Source: Leifsonia sp. Leaf264 (lineage in GTDB: Bacteria; Actinomycetota; Actinomycetes; Actinomycetales; Microbacteriaceae). From it: a stretch of DNA of 64,000 nucleotides. The notes below the pieces were generated by a model, which saw only the letters and a list, made by a program, of their open reading frames with translations, was not told where the DNA came from and did not search any database. The position numbers and the translations under genes are program-made. Below, in pieces: positions 10,186 to 18,190 of the stretch; within the stretch, counting starts at the first letter, position 1, and every line of letters starts with the position of its first letter. The stretch is from the NCBI RefSeq assembly GCF_001422325.1, contig NZ_LMMR01000008.1, positions 124,001 to 188,000 of the forward strand. Reading direction: 5' to 3'.

Positions 10186-10598
10186 AGCGCAACACCTGGC
10201 AGCGTGAGGCCGTGCGCGCGGCATTGGACACCTCGGGTGGATTCATAAGCGCGCAGGGCCTCCATTCGGCTCTGCACGCCGGAGGATCGCCGATCGGGCT
10301 CGCCACCGTCTACCGCGCCCTCTCCGATCTCGCCGAACAGGGCGAGGCCGATTCGCTGCAGTCGCCAGAGGGCGAGAGCCTCTATCGGGCCTGCTCGACG
10401 ACGGGGCACCACCATCACCTGATCTGCCGCAACTGCGGCCTCACCGTGGAGATCGGCGCCGCCGAGGTCGAGGCCTGGGCCCAACGCGTCGCCGGCGAGC
10501 ACGGCTTCACCGAGGCCGCCCACGTGGTCGACGTGTTCGGCCTGTGCGCCGACTGCTCACGCGCCGCGACGGCTACCGCCGGGTCGCAAGCGACCTAG
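10182..10598 (+). CDS. zur: Fur-family zinc uptake regulator (Zur)
   Basis: Fur-family metalloregulator (138 aa). The N-terminal winged helix has TWQREAVRAALDTSGGFISAQGLHSALHAGG and the recognition segment GLATVYRALSDLAEQGEAD. The metal-binding half has the HHHH run (TTGHHHHLICRNCG) and two CxxC pairs (CRNC, CADC) forming the structural zinc site. The ATG at 10182 overlaps the permease stop; the longer open frame from 9861 is not a reasonable start. Placement inside a zinc-type uptake operon and the Zur-like box at 6568-6582 point to Zur and autoregulation rather than Fur or Mur. Confidence 0.88.
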   Translation: MKRNTWQREAVRAALDTSGGFISAQGLHSALHAGGSPIGLATVYRALSDLAEQGEADSLQSPEGESLYRACSTTGHHHHLICRNCGLTVEIGAAEVEAWAQRVAGEHGFTEAAHVVDVFGLCADCSRAATATAGSQAT

Positions 10599-10635
10599 CG
10601 CTGAGTGCGCCCGCATCGGAACCAGGCGGGATCCG

Positions 10636-10666
10636 GCGCCGGGCCGACACGGCCCTCGATCGGCGC
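10636..10666. terminator. GC-rich hairpin between convergent zur and hydrolase genes
   Basis: GCGCCG (10636-10641) pairs with CGGCGC (10661-10666), with a second inner hairpin GGGCCG-aca-CGGCCC (10641-10655). It lies between two convergent genes and could stop transcription from both sides. There is no T tract, so this is a structural call. Confidence 0.4.
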
Positions 10667-11622
10667 TACTCGGCGGGCTGGCGGTCGAGCACGTCGAGCA
10701 CGTCGAGCACCTCGAACGGCCGCTCGATGTGGGCGAAATGGCCGGTGTCAGGCAGGACGAGGCTGCGTGTCTGCGGCACGACGGCCGTGAGTCGCTCCAG
10801 GTCGTCGCGCGCGAGGAACACGTCGCGCCGCCCGCGGATCGCCGTCACCGGGCAGGCGACGCGGGGCCACAGGCCGGCGGCCGGGTACACGGCGGCCGCG
10901 TCGGAGGCCAGTGCGAACGCGTGCGGACGCACCTCCTCGGCGATGGCGTCGAAGACCGAGGCGTCGATGAATCCCGGATGGCTGAACAGCGGCGATGCCA
11001 GCGCGCGCATGAACCCGAGCCGGCCGAGGCCGCGCACGAGGCTGCGGCCGGCCGGCTCGTGCCAGTCGAGAAGCTGCATCGTACGCCGCATGCCGGCATA
11101 GGCGGGGAGCGTCAGCAGGGCCGCCGACGGATGCCGCACGGCATCGAACACCCCGAACGTCGTCGGTGACACCAGGGTGAGCGCCGTCGTCGCGGTCGGT
11201 TCGATGGTGGCGATGTGCAGGGCGACGGTGGCTCCGAAGGAGTGGCCGACCACCCGCCAGCGCTCGTAGCCGAGCCCCCTCACCGCGGCCACGAGCGCCC
11301 GGGCGATGTCGTCGATCGTGAAGAGGGCGGCATCCGTGGGGAACGGGCTGGCGCCCCAGCCCGGGATGTCGGGGATCACCAGGTTGTCGAGGGCGTCCCC
11401 CCGCAGCTCGGCCGCCTGCAGGAGAGGGGTGAACGTGGTCCAGGACCCGGCGGCGCCGTGCAGCATCAGCGTCGCGGTCTCGTCGGTGCGATCACGGCGA
11501 CCCGTCTGCAGCTCGAGCTCGCCGACGGTCGTGTGGATGGTGCGAGTGTCGAGGTCGAGCTCCGCCGCACGCGTGAGGAGTCCGAACGGCGCGTAGCCCG
11601 CCGAGGTCTGCTCTGCGATCAT
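10666..11622 (-). CDS. Alpha/beta-fold hydrolase
   Basis: Alpha/beta hydrolase (318 aa from the chosen start). The oxyanion-hole motif LMLHGAAGSW, the nucleophile elbow VVGHSFGATVAL (Ser), an acid in RGRRDVFLARDD and the catalytic His in DTGHFAHIERP are in order; a cap domain lies between. The start ATG at 11622 (MIAEQTSAGYAPFG) is preferred because the extra 38 residues of the longer frame cover the rpmB promoter region. The substrate is not predictable. The C-terminus carries a VLDVLDVLD tandem from a 9-base repeat. Confidence 0.82.
   Translation of the reverse strand: MIAEQTSAGYAPFGLLTRAAELDLDTRTIHTTVGELELQTGRRDRTDETATLMLHGAAGSWTTFTPLLQAAELRGDALDNLVIPDIPGWGASPFPTDAALFTIDDIARALVAAVRGLGYERWRVVGHSFGATVALHIATIEPTATTALTLVSPTTFGVFDAVRHPSAALLTLPAYAGMRRTMQLLDWHEPAGRSLVRGLGRLGFMRALASPLFSHPGFIDASVFDAIAEEVRPHAFALASDAAAVYPAAGLWPRVACPVTAIRGRRDVFLARDDLERLTAVVPQTRSLVLPDTGHFAHIERPFEVLDVLDVLDRQPAE
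10684..10710 (-). repeat. Three tandem 9-bp units (GTCGAGCAC) inside the hydrolase gene
   Basis: Three exact copies of GTCGAGCAC in a row encode the VLDVLDVLD near the hydrolase C-terminus. Units of nine bases keep the frame, so copy-number change would only lengthen or shorten the tail. Confidence 0.8.
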
Positions 11623-11685
11623 GGGAGTGATTCGGAGCTCGCGGCGGAACGGATGCCGCCCTCGTAGTCGCACATCGCCCTCGTT

Positions 11686-11849
11686 TTGCGCGACACGCCG
11701 TCGATGGCGTAGACTCTCCCTTTGGCTAGGCGTCATCTCAGCGCCTGGATTCGTATGCCGCCTCCCCGACTCGCAAGAACCCGGGGTGAAGGCATGCCGA
11801 CAAGAGATCTTGGGAGGGGCATGCGCCCCTCGGTATTGGAGGAATCACA
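11686..11849 (+). promoter_or_regulatory. rpmB operon promoter and structured leader
   Basis: A sigma-70-type promoter is visible: TTGCGC (11686-11691), 18-base spacer, TAGACT (11710-11715). The transcript would carry a leader of about 130 bases. Just before the ribosome site it has a perfect hairpin GAGGGGC-ATGC-GCCCCTC (11814-11831), 7 bases ahead of GGAGGA (11839-11844), with ATG at 11850. A long leader with a hairpin next to the ribosome site suggests translational feedback by one of the encoded ribosomal proteins. No Zur-like palindrome was found here. Confidence 0.6.
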
Positions 11850-12086
11850 ATGGCAGCAGTGTGCCAGGTGACAGGAGCCGTTCCCGGCTTCGGTCACAAC
11901 ATCTCGCACTCGCACCGACGCACCAAGCGTCGTTTCGACCCGAACGTGCAGCGCAAGACGTACTACGTCCCGTCGCTTCGCCGTAGCGTCACCCTGAACG
12001 TCAGCGCCAAGGGAATCAAGGTCATCGATGCCCGTGGCATCGAGTCCGTCGTCAAGGACATTCTCGCTCGTGGGGTGAAGATCTAA
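11850..12086 (+). CDS. rpmB: 50S ribosomal protein L28, cysteine-poor form
   Basis: L28 (78 aa): [32 protein letters not shown] is diagnostic. Only one cysteine is present, so the CxxC pairs that hold zinc in the C+ form are missing; this is the zinc-independent type. Preceded by a strong GGAGGA site and first of three ribosomal protein genes, with its stop overlapping the rpmG start (TAATG). In several actinobacteria such paralogs replace zinc ribosomal proteins under zinc starvation; in others they are the only copies. Confidence 0.95.
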   Translation: MAAVCQVTGAVPGFGHNISHSHRRTKRRFDPNVQRKTYYVPSLRRSVTLNVSAKGIKVIDARGIESVVKDILARGVKI

Positions 12087-12253
12087 TGGCCAAGCAGCAG
12101 GACATCCGTCCCATCATCAAGCTCCGTTCGACGGCAGGCACCGGTTACACCTACGTGACCCGCAAGAACCGTCGCAACAACCCCGATCGTCTCGTGCTGA
12201 AGAAGTACGACCCCGTAGTGCGCAAGCACGTCGACTTCCGCGAGGAGCGCTAA
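12086..12253 (+). CDS. rpmG: 50S ribosomal protein L33, cysteine-free form
   Basis: L33 (55 aa) beginning [28 protein letters not shown] and ending [15 protein letters not shown]. It has no cysteine, so it is the non-zinc form. Its ATG overlaps the rpmB stop by one base, showing translational coupling; rpsN follows 4 bases after the stop. Confidence 0.95.
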   Translation: MAKQQDIRPIIKLRSTAGTGYTYVTRKNRRNNPDRLVLKKYDPVVRKHVDFREER

Positions 12254-12257
12254 ACAT

Positions 12258-12563
12258 ATGGCTAAGAAGAGCAAGATCGCCCGCAACGAGCAGCGCAAGG
12301 TCATCGTCGCGCGCTACGCCACGAAGCGCGCCGAGCTGAAGAAGGCTCTCGTCGACCCCAACGGAACCGACGAGTCGCGCGAGGCAGCTCGCGTCGGCCT
12401 GCAGAAGCTTCCCCGCAACGCTTCGCCCATCCGCGTTCGCAGCCGCGACGCCATCGACGGCCGCCCCCGCGGTGTCCTCACGAAGTTCGGCGTCTCGCGC
12501 GTCCGCTTCCGTGACATGGCACACCGTGGCGAGCTGCCCGGCATCACCAAGTCGAGCTGGTAG
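12258..12563 (+). CDS. rpsN: 30S ribosomal protein S14, long cysteine-free form
   Basis: S14 of the long type (101 aa): [21 protein letters not shown] at the N-terminus and [25 protein letters not shown] at the C-terminus. The short zinc-binding S14 is about 61 aa with two CxxC pairs; this protein has none and is zinc-independent. It completes the rpmB-rpmG-rpsN operon and is followed by a strong terminator. Confidence 0.95.
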   Translation: MAKKSKIARNEQRKVIVARYATKRAELKKALVDPNGTDESREAARVGLQKLPRNASPIRVRSRDAIDGRPRGVLTKFGVSRVRFRDMAHRGELPGITKSSW

Positions 12564-12594
12564 CACCCAGCCCGGCCTGATGGCCTGAATCATC

Positions 12595-12634
12595 CTGAAC
12601 GGGATGCCCGACTCCGGTCGAGCATCCCGTTCAG
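12595..12634 (+). terminator. Terminator of the rpmB-rpmG-rpsN operon
   Basis: CTGAACGGGATGC (12595-12607) pairs perfectly over 13 bases with GCATCCCGTTCAG (12622-12634), loop 14 bases, 31 bases after the rpsN stop. Confidence 0.75.
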
Positions 12635-12716
12635 TGCGTTAAGGCGTGAACGGATGCCGCGAGTCCGCTGAAACGCCGGAGAACGGCCGATGTGCCGCAT
12701 CCGGGGGCGACTTGCG

Positions 12717-12734
12717 TGACGAATGTGACGAATG
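12717..12734 (+). repeat. Tandem 9-bp repeat TGACGAATG x2 upstream of the HU gene
   Basis: Two adjacent copies of TGACGAATG about 190 bases before the HU start. Spacing of 9 bp is a little short of one helical turn. It may be chance or a protein site in the HU promoter region; no firm -35/-10 pair could be assigned around it. Confidence 0.4.
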
Positions 12735-12921
12735 CGGCCGATTCCGCGTGTCGCGAACGCCCATACGGGCCTGAAATCCGCGGAATCTCGCGGATCTCTG
12801 TTACATTCGAGGCGGTCATCCGACCAGAGGGGCAAGCGGAGACGCCCACCCCGCCATCTCGAAAAGCTGTACGGCTCGATATCGAGTCGGCACGCAGATG
12901 TACGTCCGAGGAGGACACTCA

Positions 12922-13209
12922 ATGGCTGACAAGTCGCTTAACAAGACCGAGCTCGTCGCAAAGATCGCTGCGTCCACGGGTCAGAGCCAGGCCACGGTCG
13001 ACGGCGTTCTCGGCGGTTTCTTCGACGCTCTCGCCGAGTCGGTCGGCAACGACGTCAAGGTCTCGATCCCGGGATGGCTCGCCGTCGAGCGCACCCACCG
13101 CGCCGCACGCACCGGCCGCAACCCGCAGACCGGCGCCACCATCGAGATCGCAGCCGGCTACTCGGTCAAGGTCTCGGCTGGTTCGAAGCTCAAGGCTGCT
13201 GCCAAGTAG
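12922..13209 (+). CDS. HU-family nucleoid DNA-binding protein
   Basis: Small basic histone-like protein (95 aa): LNKTELVAKIAASTGQSQATVDGVLGGFFDALAE, then the beta-arm region IPGWLAVERTHRAARTGRNPQTGATIEIAAGYSVKVSAGSKLK. The DNA-contacting loop motif RxGxNPxTG is kept (RTGRNPQTG). The start ATG at 12922 has a near-perfect GGAGGA site 5-10 bases upstream; the longer frame from 12898 is not needed. It lacks the long Lys/Ala-rich tail seen in mycobacterial HupB, so it is the short HU type. Confidence 0.93.
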   Translation: MADKSLNKTELVAKIAASTGQSQATVDGVLGGFFDALAESVGNDVKVSIPGWLAVERTHRAARTGRNPQTGATIEIAAGYSVKVSAGSKLKAAAK

Positions 13210-13225
13210 TCTTCGCTCCACCACC

Positions 13226-13259
13226 CGCGAGGGGCTCGGCTTCGGCCGGGCCCCTCGCG
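13226..13259 (+). terminator. Terminator of the HU gene
   Basis: CGCGAGGGGC (13226-13235) pairs perfectly with GCCCCTCGCG (13250-13259) across a 14-base loop, 16 bases after the HU stop and followed by TCGTT. Confidence 0.75.
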
Positions 13260-13354
13260 TCGTTAACATCTCGCGTCGGCTGCGCCTCGACCGCGCCCTC
13301 CGCAGGACGCAGCGCGCGGGAGGAAGCATCGGTGCTGGAACGTAGACTTGACGA

Positions 13355-15337
13355 GTGAAGCGATCCGCCCGAGTGCTCGGCCCCGCCGTGCTCGTGGCGG
13401 CGGCGCTGGTCAGTCTCATCGCGGCTCTCGCCTATGGCGGGGGAGCGGCCCCGCAGGCCCTCGAGGACCCCGGAGCCGTCGTGCGCTGGGGCCTGCCGGC
13501 AGCGAAGCTGTTCGTGAACCTCGGTGCCGCCGGCATGATCGGCGCACTGATCCTCGTCTGCTGGGCGCTGAGTCCCGACGAGGACGAGTTCGACGGGGCG
13601 CTCGATGTTGCAGCAGCATCCGCCGGCGTCTTCACGGTCTCGGCCGGAGCGACGGGGTTCCTGACGTTCCTCTCGGTCACCAACACGCCGCTCACCTTCG
13701 ACGATCGCTTCGGCGCCACCCTCAGCCAGTTCCTGACGGCCATTCCGCTCGGTCAGGCCTGGCTCGCGACGACTCTCATCGGCGCCCTCGTCACCGTGCT
13801 GTGCTTCGCCGTGCGCAACCACACCGCTCTGGTCTTCGTCACCGTCGTCGCCGTCGCGTCACTCGTCCCCATGGCGCAGCAGGGCCACGCCGCCGGCACG
13901 GCCGGCCACAACGCCGCCATCATCGCGCTGGGCCTGCACCTGGTCTTCGCCGCAGCCTGGCTGGGCGGCCTGCTCACCATCGTGCTGCTGCGCACCAGGC
14001 TGCAGCCGGGTCGCCTCATCGCCGTGCTCGGCCGGTACTCCACCGTCGCGCTCATCTGCTTCATCGTCGTCGCGGCATCGGGCTATGTCAGCGCCGCGCT
14101 GCGCATCGGCACCTTCCAGAACCTGCTCACTCCCTACGGCGTGCTCGTCTTCGGAAAGATCGCCGCTCTCCTGGCCCTCGGATGCTTCGGGGCCGTGCAG
14201 CGTCGCTACGCGATCGGTCGCATCGCACGCTCGACGAGCGGCGGCGCCGGCAGCGCGCGGGGCTGGTTCTGGAGCCTCGTCGTGGTGGAGCTCGCCTTCA
14301 TGGGCATCGCCGCCGGGCTCGCCGCGGCCCTCGCCCGCACGGCCACGCCGATCGCCGAGACGCCGCCGGGCTCGGGCACTCCAGCCGAACTGCTCACCGG
14401 CGAGCCGCTTCCGCCGGTGCTCACGGCCGTCCGCTACCTCACCGCGTGGAACTGGGACCTGCTCTGGGTGCTGGCCTGCGCCTTCGGCGCGTTCTTCTAC
14501 CTCGCCGGAGTCTGGCGCCTGAACCGCCGCGGTGACCGCTGGCCGATCTTCCGCACCATCTCGTGGATCGCCGGACTCGTCGTGCTGTTCTACGTGACCA
14601 ACGGCGCCGTCAACCTCTACGGCCAGTACCTCTTCTCCACGCACATGCTCGCCCACATGGTGCTCACCATGGCCGTGCCCGTGCTGCTGGTTCCCGGCGC
14701 ACCGGTGACGCTGGCCCTGCGCAGCATCCGTCCCCGCAAGGACGGCAGCCGCGGCGGGCGCGAGTGGATCATGCTCGCCGTGCACTCGCGCTTCGCCGGG
14801 TTCATCGCCAACCCGATCGTGGCGGCGATCCTCTTCGCGGCCAGCCTCTGGATCTTCTACTACACCTCACTGTTCAGCTGGGCGACGACCGACCACCTCG
14901 GGCACGAGTGGATGACCGTGCACTTCCTGCTCACCGGCTACCTCTTCGTGCAGTCCATCATCGGCATCGACCCGGTGCCGTACCGCCTGCCGTACCCGTT
15001 CCGCCTGCTGCTGCTCCTGCTCACGATGGCCTTCCACGCCTTCTTCGGCCTCGCCATCATGACCGGAACCGGGCTGCTGCTCGCCGACTGGTACGGCGCC
15101 ATGGGGTGGGGAACCGACGCGCTGGCCGACCAGCAACTCGGCGGCGGCATCGCGTGGAGTGTCGGCGAGATCCCGACGGTGGCCCTCGCTATAGCCGTGG
15201 CCATCCAGTGGAGCCGGGCCGACGAGCGCGAGACCAAGCGCCGCGACCGGAATGCCGACCGCACGAACGAGGCCGAGCTCGAGGCCTACAACGCCCGCCT
15301 CGAGGCCATGGCGAAGCGGGACACCTCGGTTCGCTGA
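13355..15337 (+). CDS. CopD-CtaG fusion membrane protein (cytochrome oxidase assembly / copper)
   Basis: Large integral membrane protein (660 aa, GTG start) with about 14 hydrophobic segments. The first half resembles CopD copper-import membrane proteins (GHAAGTAGHNAAIIALGLHLVFAAAWLGGL, His-rich helix ends). The second half is the caa3 oxidase assembly factor CtaG type (YLFSTHMLAHMVLTMAVPVLLVPGAPVTLALR, LGHEWMTVHFLLTGYLF, FHAFFGLAIM). This fusion is common in actinobacteria and is thought to deliver copper to the oxidase. It ends in a charged cytoplasmic tail. The gene stands alone, convergent with the next one. Confidence 0.85.
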   Translation: MKRSARVLGPAVLVAAALVSLIAALAYGGGAAPQALEDPGAVVRWGLPAAKLFVNLGAAGMIGALILVCWALSPDEDEFDGALDVAAASAGVFTVSAGATGFLTFLSVTNTPLTFDDRFGATLSQFLTAIPLGQAWLATTLIGALVTVLCFAVRNHTALVFVTVVAVASLVPMAQQGHAAGTAGHNAAIIALGLHLVFAAAWLGGLLTIVLLRTRLQPGRLIAVLGRYSTVALICFIVVAASGYVSAALRIGTFQNLLTPYGVLVFGKIAALLALGCFGAVQRRYAIGRIARSTSGGAGSARGWFWSLVVVELAFMGIAAGLAAALARTATPIAETPPGSGTPAELLTGEPLPPVLTAVRYLTAWNWDLLWVLACAFGAFFYLAGVWRLNRRGDRWPIFRTISWIAGLVVLFYVTNGAVNLYGQYLFSTHMLAHMVLTMAVPVLLVPGAPVTLALRSIRPRKDGSRGGREWIMLAVHSRFAGFIANPIVAAILFAASLWIFYYTSLFSWATTDHLGHEWMTVHFLLTGYLFVQSIIGIDPVPYRLPYPFRLLLLLLTMAFHAFFGLAIMTGTGLLLADWYGAMGWGTDALADQQLGGGIAWSVGEIPTVALAIAVAIQWSRADERETKRRDRNADRTNEAELEAYNARLEAMAKRDTSVR

Positions 15338-15383
15338 CGATGTCGTCCGCTCGTCGACGATCGCCGTGGTGCGGCGCCCGGGA

Positions 15384-16763
15384 TCAGTGCAACTGGATGT
15401 TCAGGTTGCCGTCGGGCCCGATGACCACCGTCGCACCCATCGAGTAGCCCTCGTCGCGTTCGACGGTCGACTCCTCGCCGTCGTAGAGCGACTGCACCCC
15501 GACGGAGATGTGGGCGACGCCGGGTGTCGACGGCATCTGGAAGGCCGTGTCATCGGGCACCAGCGTCACGTCGGGGTAGCTCACGATGCTCCAGACGGGT
15601 TCGCTGATGACGCGATCATCGATGACGGTGCCGAACGGGCATCCCGTCGGCTGCAGCACCTTCTGGGTGGCGCACTGGTCGAGGAAGCCGTTGATCTCCG
15701 TCTGCACCTCCGCGATGAAGGTCTTCGTGGGCTGCACGTCGATCGTGACGTCCTGGGTTCCCACCTTCGTCACCGGGATCGACTGCGCCGGAGCCTCGAG
15801 CTGCAGCGAGGAACGGCTGAACTCGTAGACCGCCGGAGCGAGCACGAGGTAGTCGGCCGAGTTGTTGAACGTCGGTTCGGCATCGGGAGCCGCGTGGGCC
15901 CGAGCATCAAGGGTGAGGCCATTCACGGTGAAGGTGTTGTCGTGCAGCACTGTGACGGTGAGGGCGGCGATGGGGCTGGTGGCGAAGCGCCAGGTGTGGA
16001 AGACGCCGGCCCAACTGCCGTCGCGCTGCACGTCGAACGTCATGGACTTGCTCACGCCGCCGACGGTGACCTTGTAGGTCACGCTGTGGTGACCGTCGTC
16101 GTCGTTGGTGTCGCTCACCAACTCGACGGCGCTCGGGCCGCGCAGCACGGAGTCGCGCAGCAGGGTGTCGGCCGACTTCGGCGGCAGGCCGGCCGAGGCC
16201 AGGTCCTCGGGGGCTATCCTCACTCCGGGCATGGCCAGAGCCGCGTTGGCATCGCCGTCCTCGATGGCCGAGAGGTACTGCTCCACGAATCCGGCGGCGC
16301 TGTAGATGCTGCGGTTCAGGGCGCCGATGGCAGCCAGCAGGGCGGCGACGAGCAACAGGGCGATGGCCAGCCAGATCAGGACCGCCGCAGTGGGGTTGGT
16401 GACCCGGCTGGGCGGCGCCACCGACGTGGCAGCGGGCACGGCGGCGGTTCCCGCCACGACAGCACCGACGCGCGGACCCGGGTCGCCGGCTGCGTGCGCT
16501 CCGTGGTGGCCGATGCCCAACTCGCGGTCGGACACTATCGGCACCGGGATGGTGATGCCGAACGGGCTGGTCGCCGGAACCGACGTCGGTTCGATGTCGG
16601 GGTCATCGGCCGGGTGCACGAGCGGAGGCTCGGGCTCTGGACCGTGCATGGGCGGAGGGCCGTCCGACGGGGCGTCCTGCTCGGTCTCCGGTCCGGATCG
16701 GGGCTCGGGCGGGGGCACGGATGCGGGCACGCCGTCGCGCTCGTCGTCCCACCCCGGTTCCAC
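15384..16763 (-). CDS. Single-pass membrane protein with Pro-rich cytoplasmic N-terminus, unknown function
   Basis: 459 aa. Residues 1-125 are low-complexity Pro/Glu-rich, one transmembrane helix follows (about 127-150, AAVLIWLAIALLLVAALLAAIGAL), then an extracellular domain of about 300 residues. The outer part begins with AAGFVEQYLSAIEDGDANAALAMPG, a stretch like the DUF4878/lumazine-type folds found in actinobacterial membrane proteins. A Cys pair (DQCATQKVLQPTGCPFG) may form a disulphide. No enzyme motif was seen. The plan resembles anti-sigma or cell-envelope accessory proteins, but no sigma factor is adjacent. Confidence 0.75.
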   Translation of the reverse strand: MEPGWDDERDGVPASVPPPEPRSGPETEQDAPSDGPPPMHGPEPEPPLVHPADDPDIEPTSVPATSPFGITIPVPIVSDRELGIGHHGAHAAGDPGPRVGAVVAGTAAVPAATSVAPPSRVTNPTAAVLIWLAIALLLVAALLAAIGALNRSIYSAAGFVEQYLSAIEDGDANAALAMPGVRIAPEDLASAGLPPKSADTLLRDSVLRGPSAVELVSDTNDDDGHHSVTYKVTVGGVSKSMTFDVQRDGSWAGVFHTWRFATSPIAALTVTVLHDNTFTVNGLTLDARAHAAPDAEPTFNNSADYLVLAPAVYEFSRSSLQLEAPAQSIPVTKVGTQDVTIDVQPTKTFIAEVQTEINGFLDQCATQKVLQPTGCPFGTVIDDRVISEPVWSIVSYPDVTLVPDDTAFQMPSTPGVAHISVGVQSLYDGEESTVERDEGYSMGATVVIGPDGNLNIQLH

Positions 16764-16853
16764 GTGGTCATTCTATGGTCGACGCCCACCTCGGGATCGG
16801 ACCCGACCCGGCCAGTACAGTGGGATCACCGTCTCCTGTCGTGAAAGGCCGCC

Positions 16854-18167
16854 GTGTCAGTCCCCGCTCTGTCGGCCGAGCAGGCCGCGGTCTTCGAGGC
16901 CATCGAGGCCACTCGCGACCATGTCTTCGTCACGGGACGTGCCGGCACGGGCAAGTCCACCCTGCTCAACCACCTGAACTGGAACACCGAGAAGCAGATC
17001 GTCATCGCGGCTCCGACGGGCGTGGCCGCGCTCAACGTCGGCGGGCAGACGATCCACTCGCTGTTCCGCCTTCCCATCGGGCTCATCGCCGATCACGACA
17101 TCGACCAGAACGACGCCACGCGGAAGCTGCTGAACACCATCGACACCCTCGTGATCGATGAGGTGAGCATGGTGAGCGCCGACCTCGTCGACGCCATGGA
17201 CCGCAGCCTCAGGCAGGCCCGCAAGAAGCCGTTCACCCCGTTCGGCGGCGTGCAGGTGGTGCTGTTCGGCGACCCGTACCAGCTCGCGCCGGTGCCGGGC
17301 GACGCCGACGAGCGCGCCTACTTCACCGACCATTACAGGTCGATGTGGTTCTTCGACGCCAAGGTGTGGGCAGAGGCCGACCTGCGCATCTTCGAGCTCG
17401 GGCAGATCCACCGGCAGAACGATGCCGAGTTCCGCCACATGCTCAACGCCGTCCGGCACGGGCAGGTCACGGCGGAGATCGGCGGTCGGCTCAACTACAT
17501 GGGTGCCCGGCGTCCGCTGCCGGAGGAGGGCGCCATCACCCTCGCCACCCGCAACGATGCCGTCAACCGCATCAACGCATCAGCCCTGGCGCGCCTGACG
17601 GGCAGGTCGCAGGCGAACGAGGCCGACATCTCCGGCGACTTCGCCGGGCGCGCTTACCCCGCCGACCTCAAGCTCGAGCTCAAGGTGGGGGCGCAGGTCA
17701 TGTTCCTGCGGAACGACTCGGCCATCGACGGGGGGCCGCGCTGGGTGAACGGCACCATCGGCGTCGTCACGGGCATCACGGACACGGTTCAGGTGGAGGT
17801 CGACGGCGAGGTCCACCACGTCGAGCCGGCCACGTGGGAGAAGTTCAAGTACACCTACAACGCCGCCACCAAGAAGCTGTCGAAGGACATCGTCGCCGAG
17901 TTCACGCAGTTCCCGCTGCGTCTGGCCTGGGCCGTCACCATCCACAAGTCCCAGGGGGCGAGCTACGACACCGCCATCGTCGACCTCGGTCCGCGGGCGT
18001 TCAGCCCGGGCCAGACCTATGTGGCGCTCAGCCGCCTGACGCGGCTGGAGGGGCTCTACCTGACGCGCCCGTTGCGACCGAGCGACATCATCGTCGATGA
18101 CGACGTGCGCCGCTTCATGGACACTGCTCAGCAGATCCCGGCGATCGAGGCCGACGCCGCACTCTGA
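16854..18167 (+). CDS. Pif1/RecD-like superfamily 1 DNA helicase
   Basis: 437 aa, GTG start. Superfamily 1B helicase: motif I GRAGTGKST (residues about 29-37), motif Ia APTGVAALNVGGQTIHSLFRLP, motif II LVIDEVSMVSADLVDAMDRSLRQ, motif III VVLFGDPYQLAPV, and the C-terminal UvrD-like part with LAWAVTIHKSQGASYDTAIVDLG and YVALSRLTRLEGLYLTRPL. The layout matches bacterial Pif1-like proteins, which unwind 5'-3' and resolve G-quadruplexes, relevant in a genome this G-rich. It is a stand-alone gene with no accessory domain. Confidence 0.88.
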   Translation: MSVPALSAEQAAVFEAIEATRDHVFVTGRAGTGKSTLLNHLNWNTEKQIVIAAPTGVAALNVGGQTIHSLFRLPIGLIADHDIDQNDATRKLLNTIDTLVIDEVSMVSADLVDAMDRSLRQARKKPFTPFGGVQVVLFGDPYQLAPVPGDADERAYFTDHYRSMWFFDAKVWAEADLRIFELGQIHRQNDAEFRHMLNAVRHGQVTAEIGGRLNYMGARRPLPEEGAITLATRNDAVNRINASALARLTGRSQANEADISGDFAGRAYPADLKLELKVGAQVMFLRNDSAIDGGPRWVNGTIGVVTGITDTVQVEVDGEVHHVEPATWEKFKYTYNAATKKLSKDIVAEFTQFPLRLAWAVTIHKSQGASYDTAIVDLGPRAFSPGQTYVALSRLTRLEGLYLTRPLRPSDIIVDDDVRRFMDTAQQIPAIEADAAL

Positions 18168-18190
18168 GGCCCGCGTCGACCCCGTCTGCG

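Noticed and set aside
11640-11849. Zur box upstream of rpmB
   Set aside because: No TGA-AAT-ATT-TCA-like palindrome could be found in the promoter or leader.
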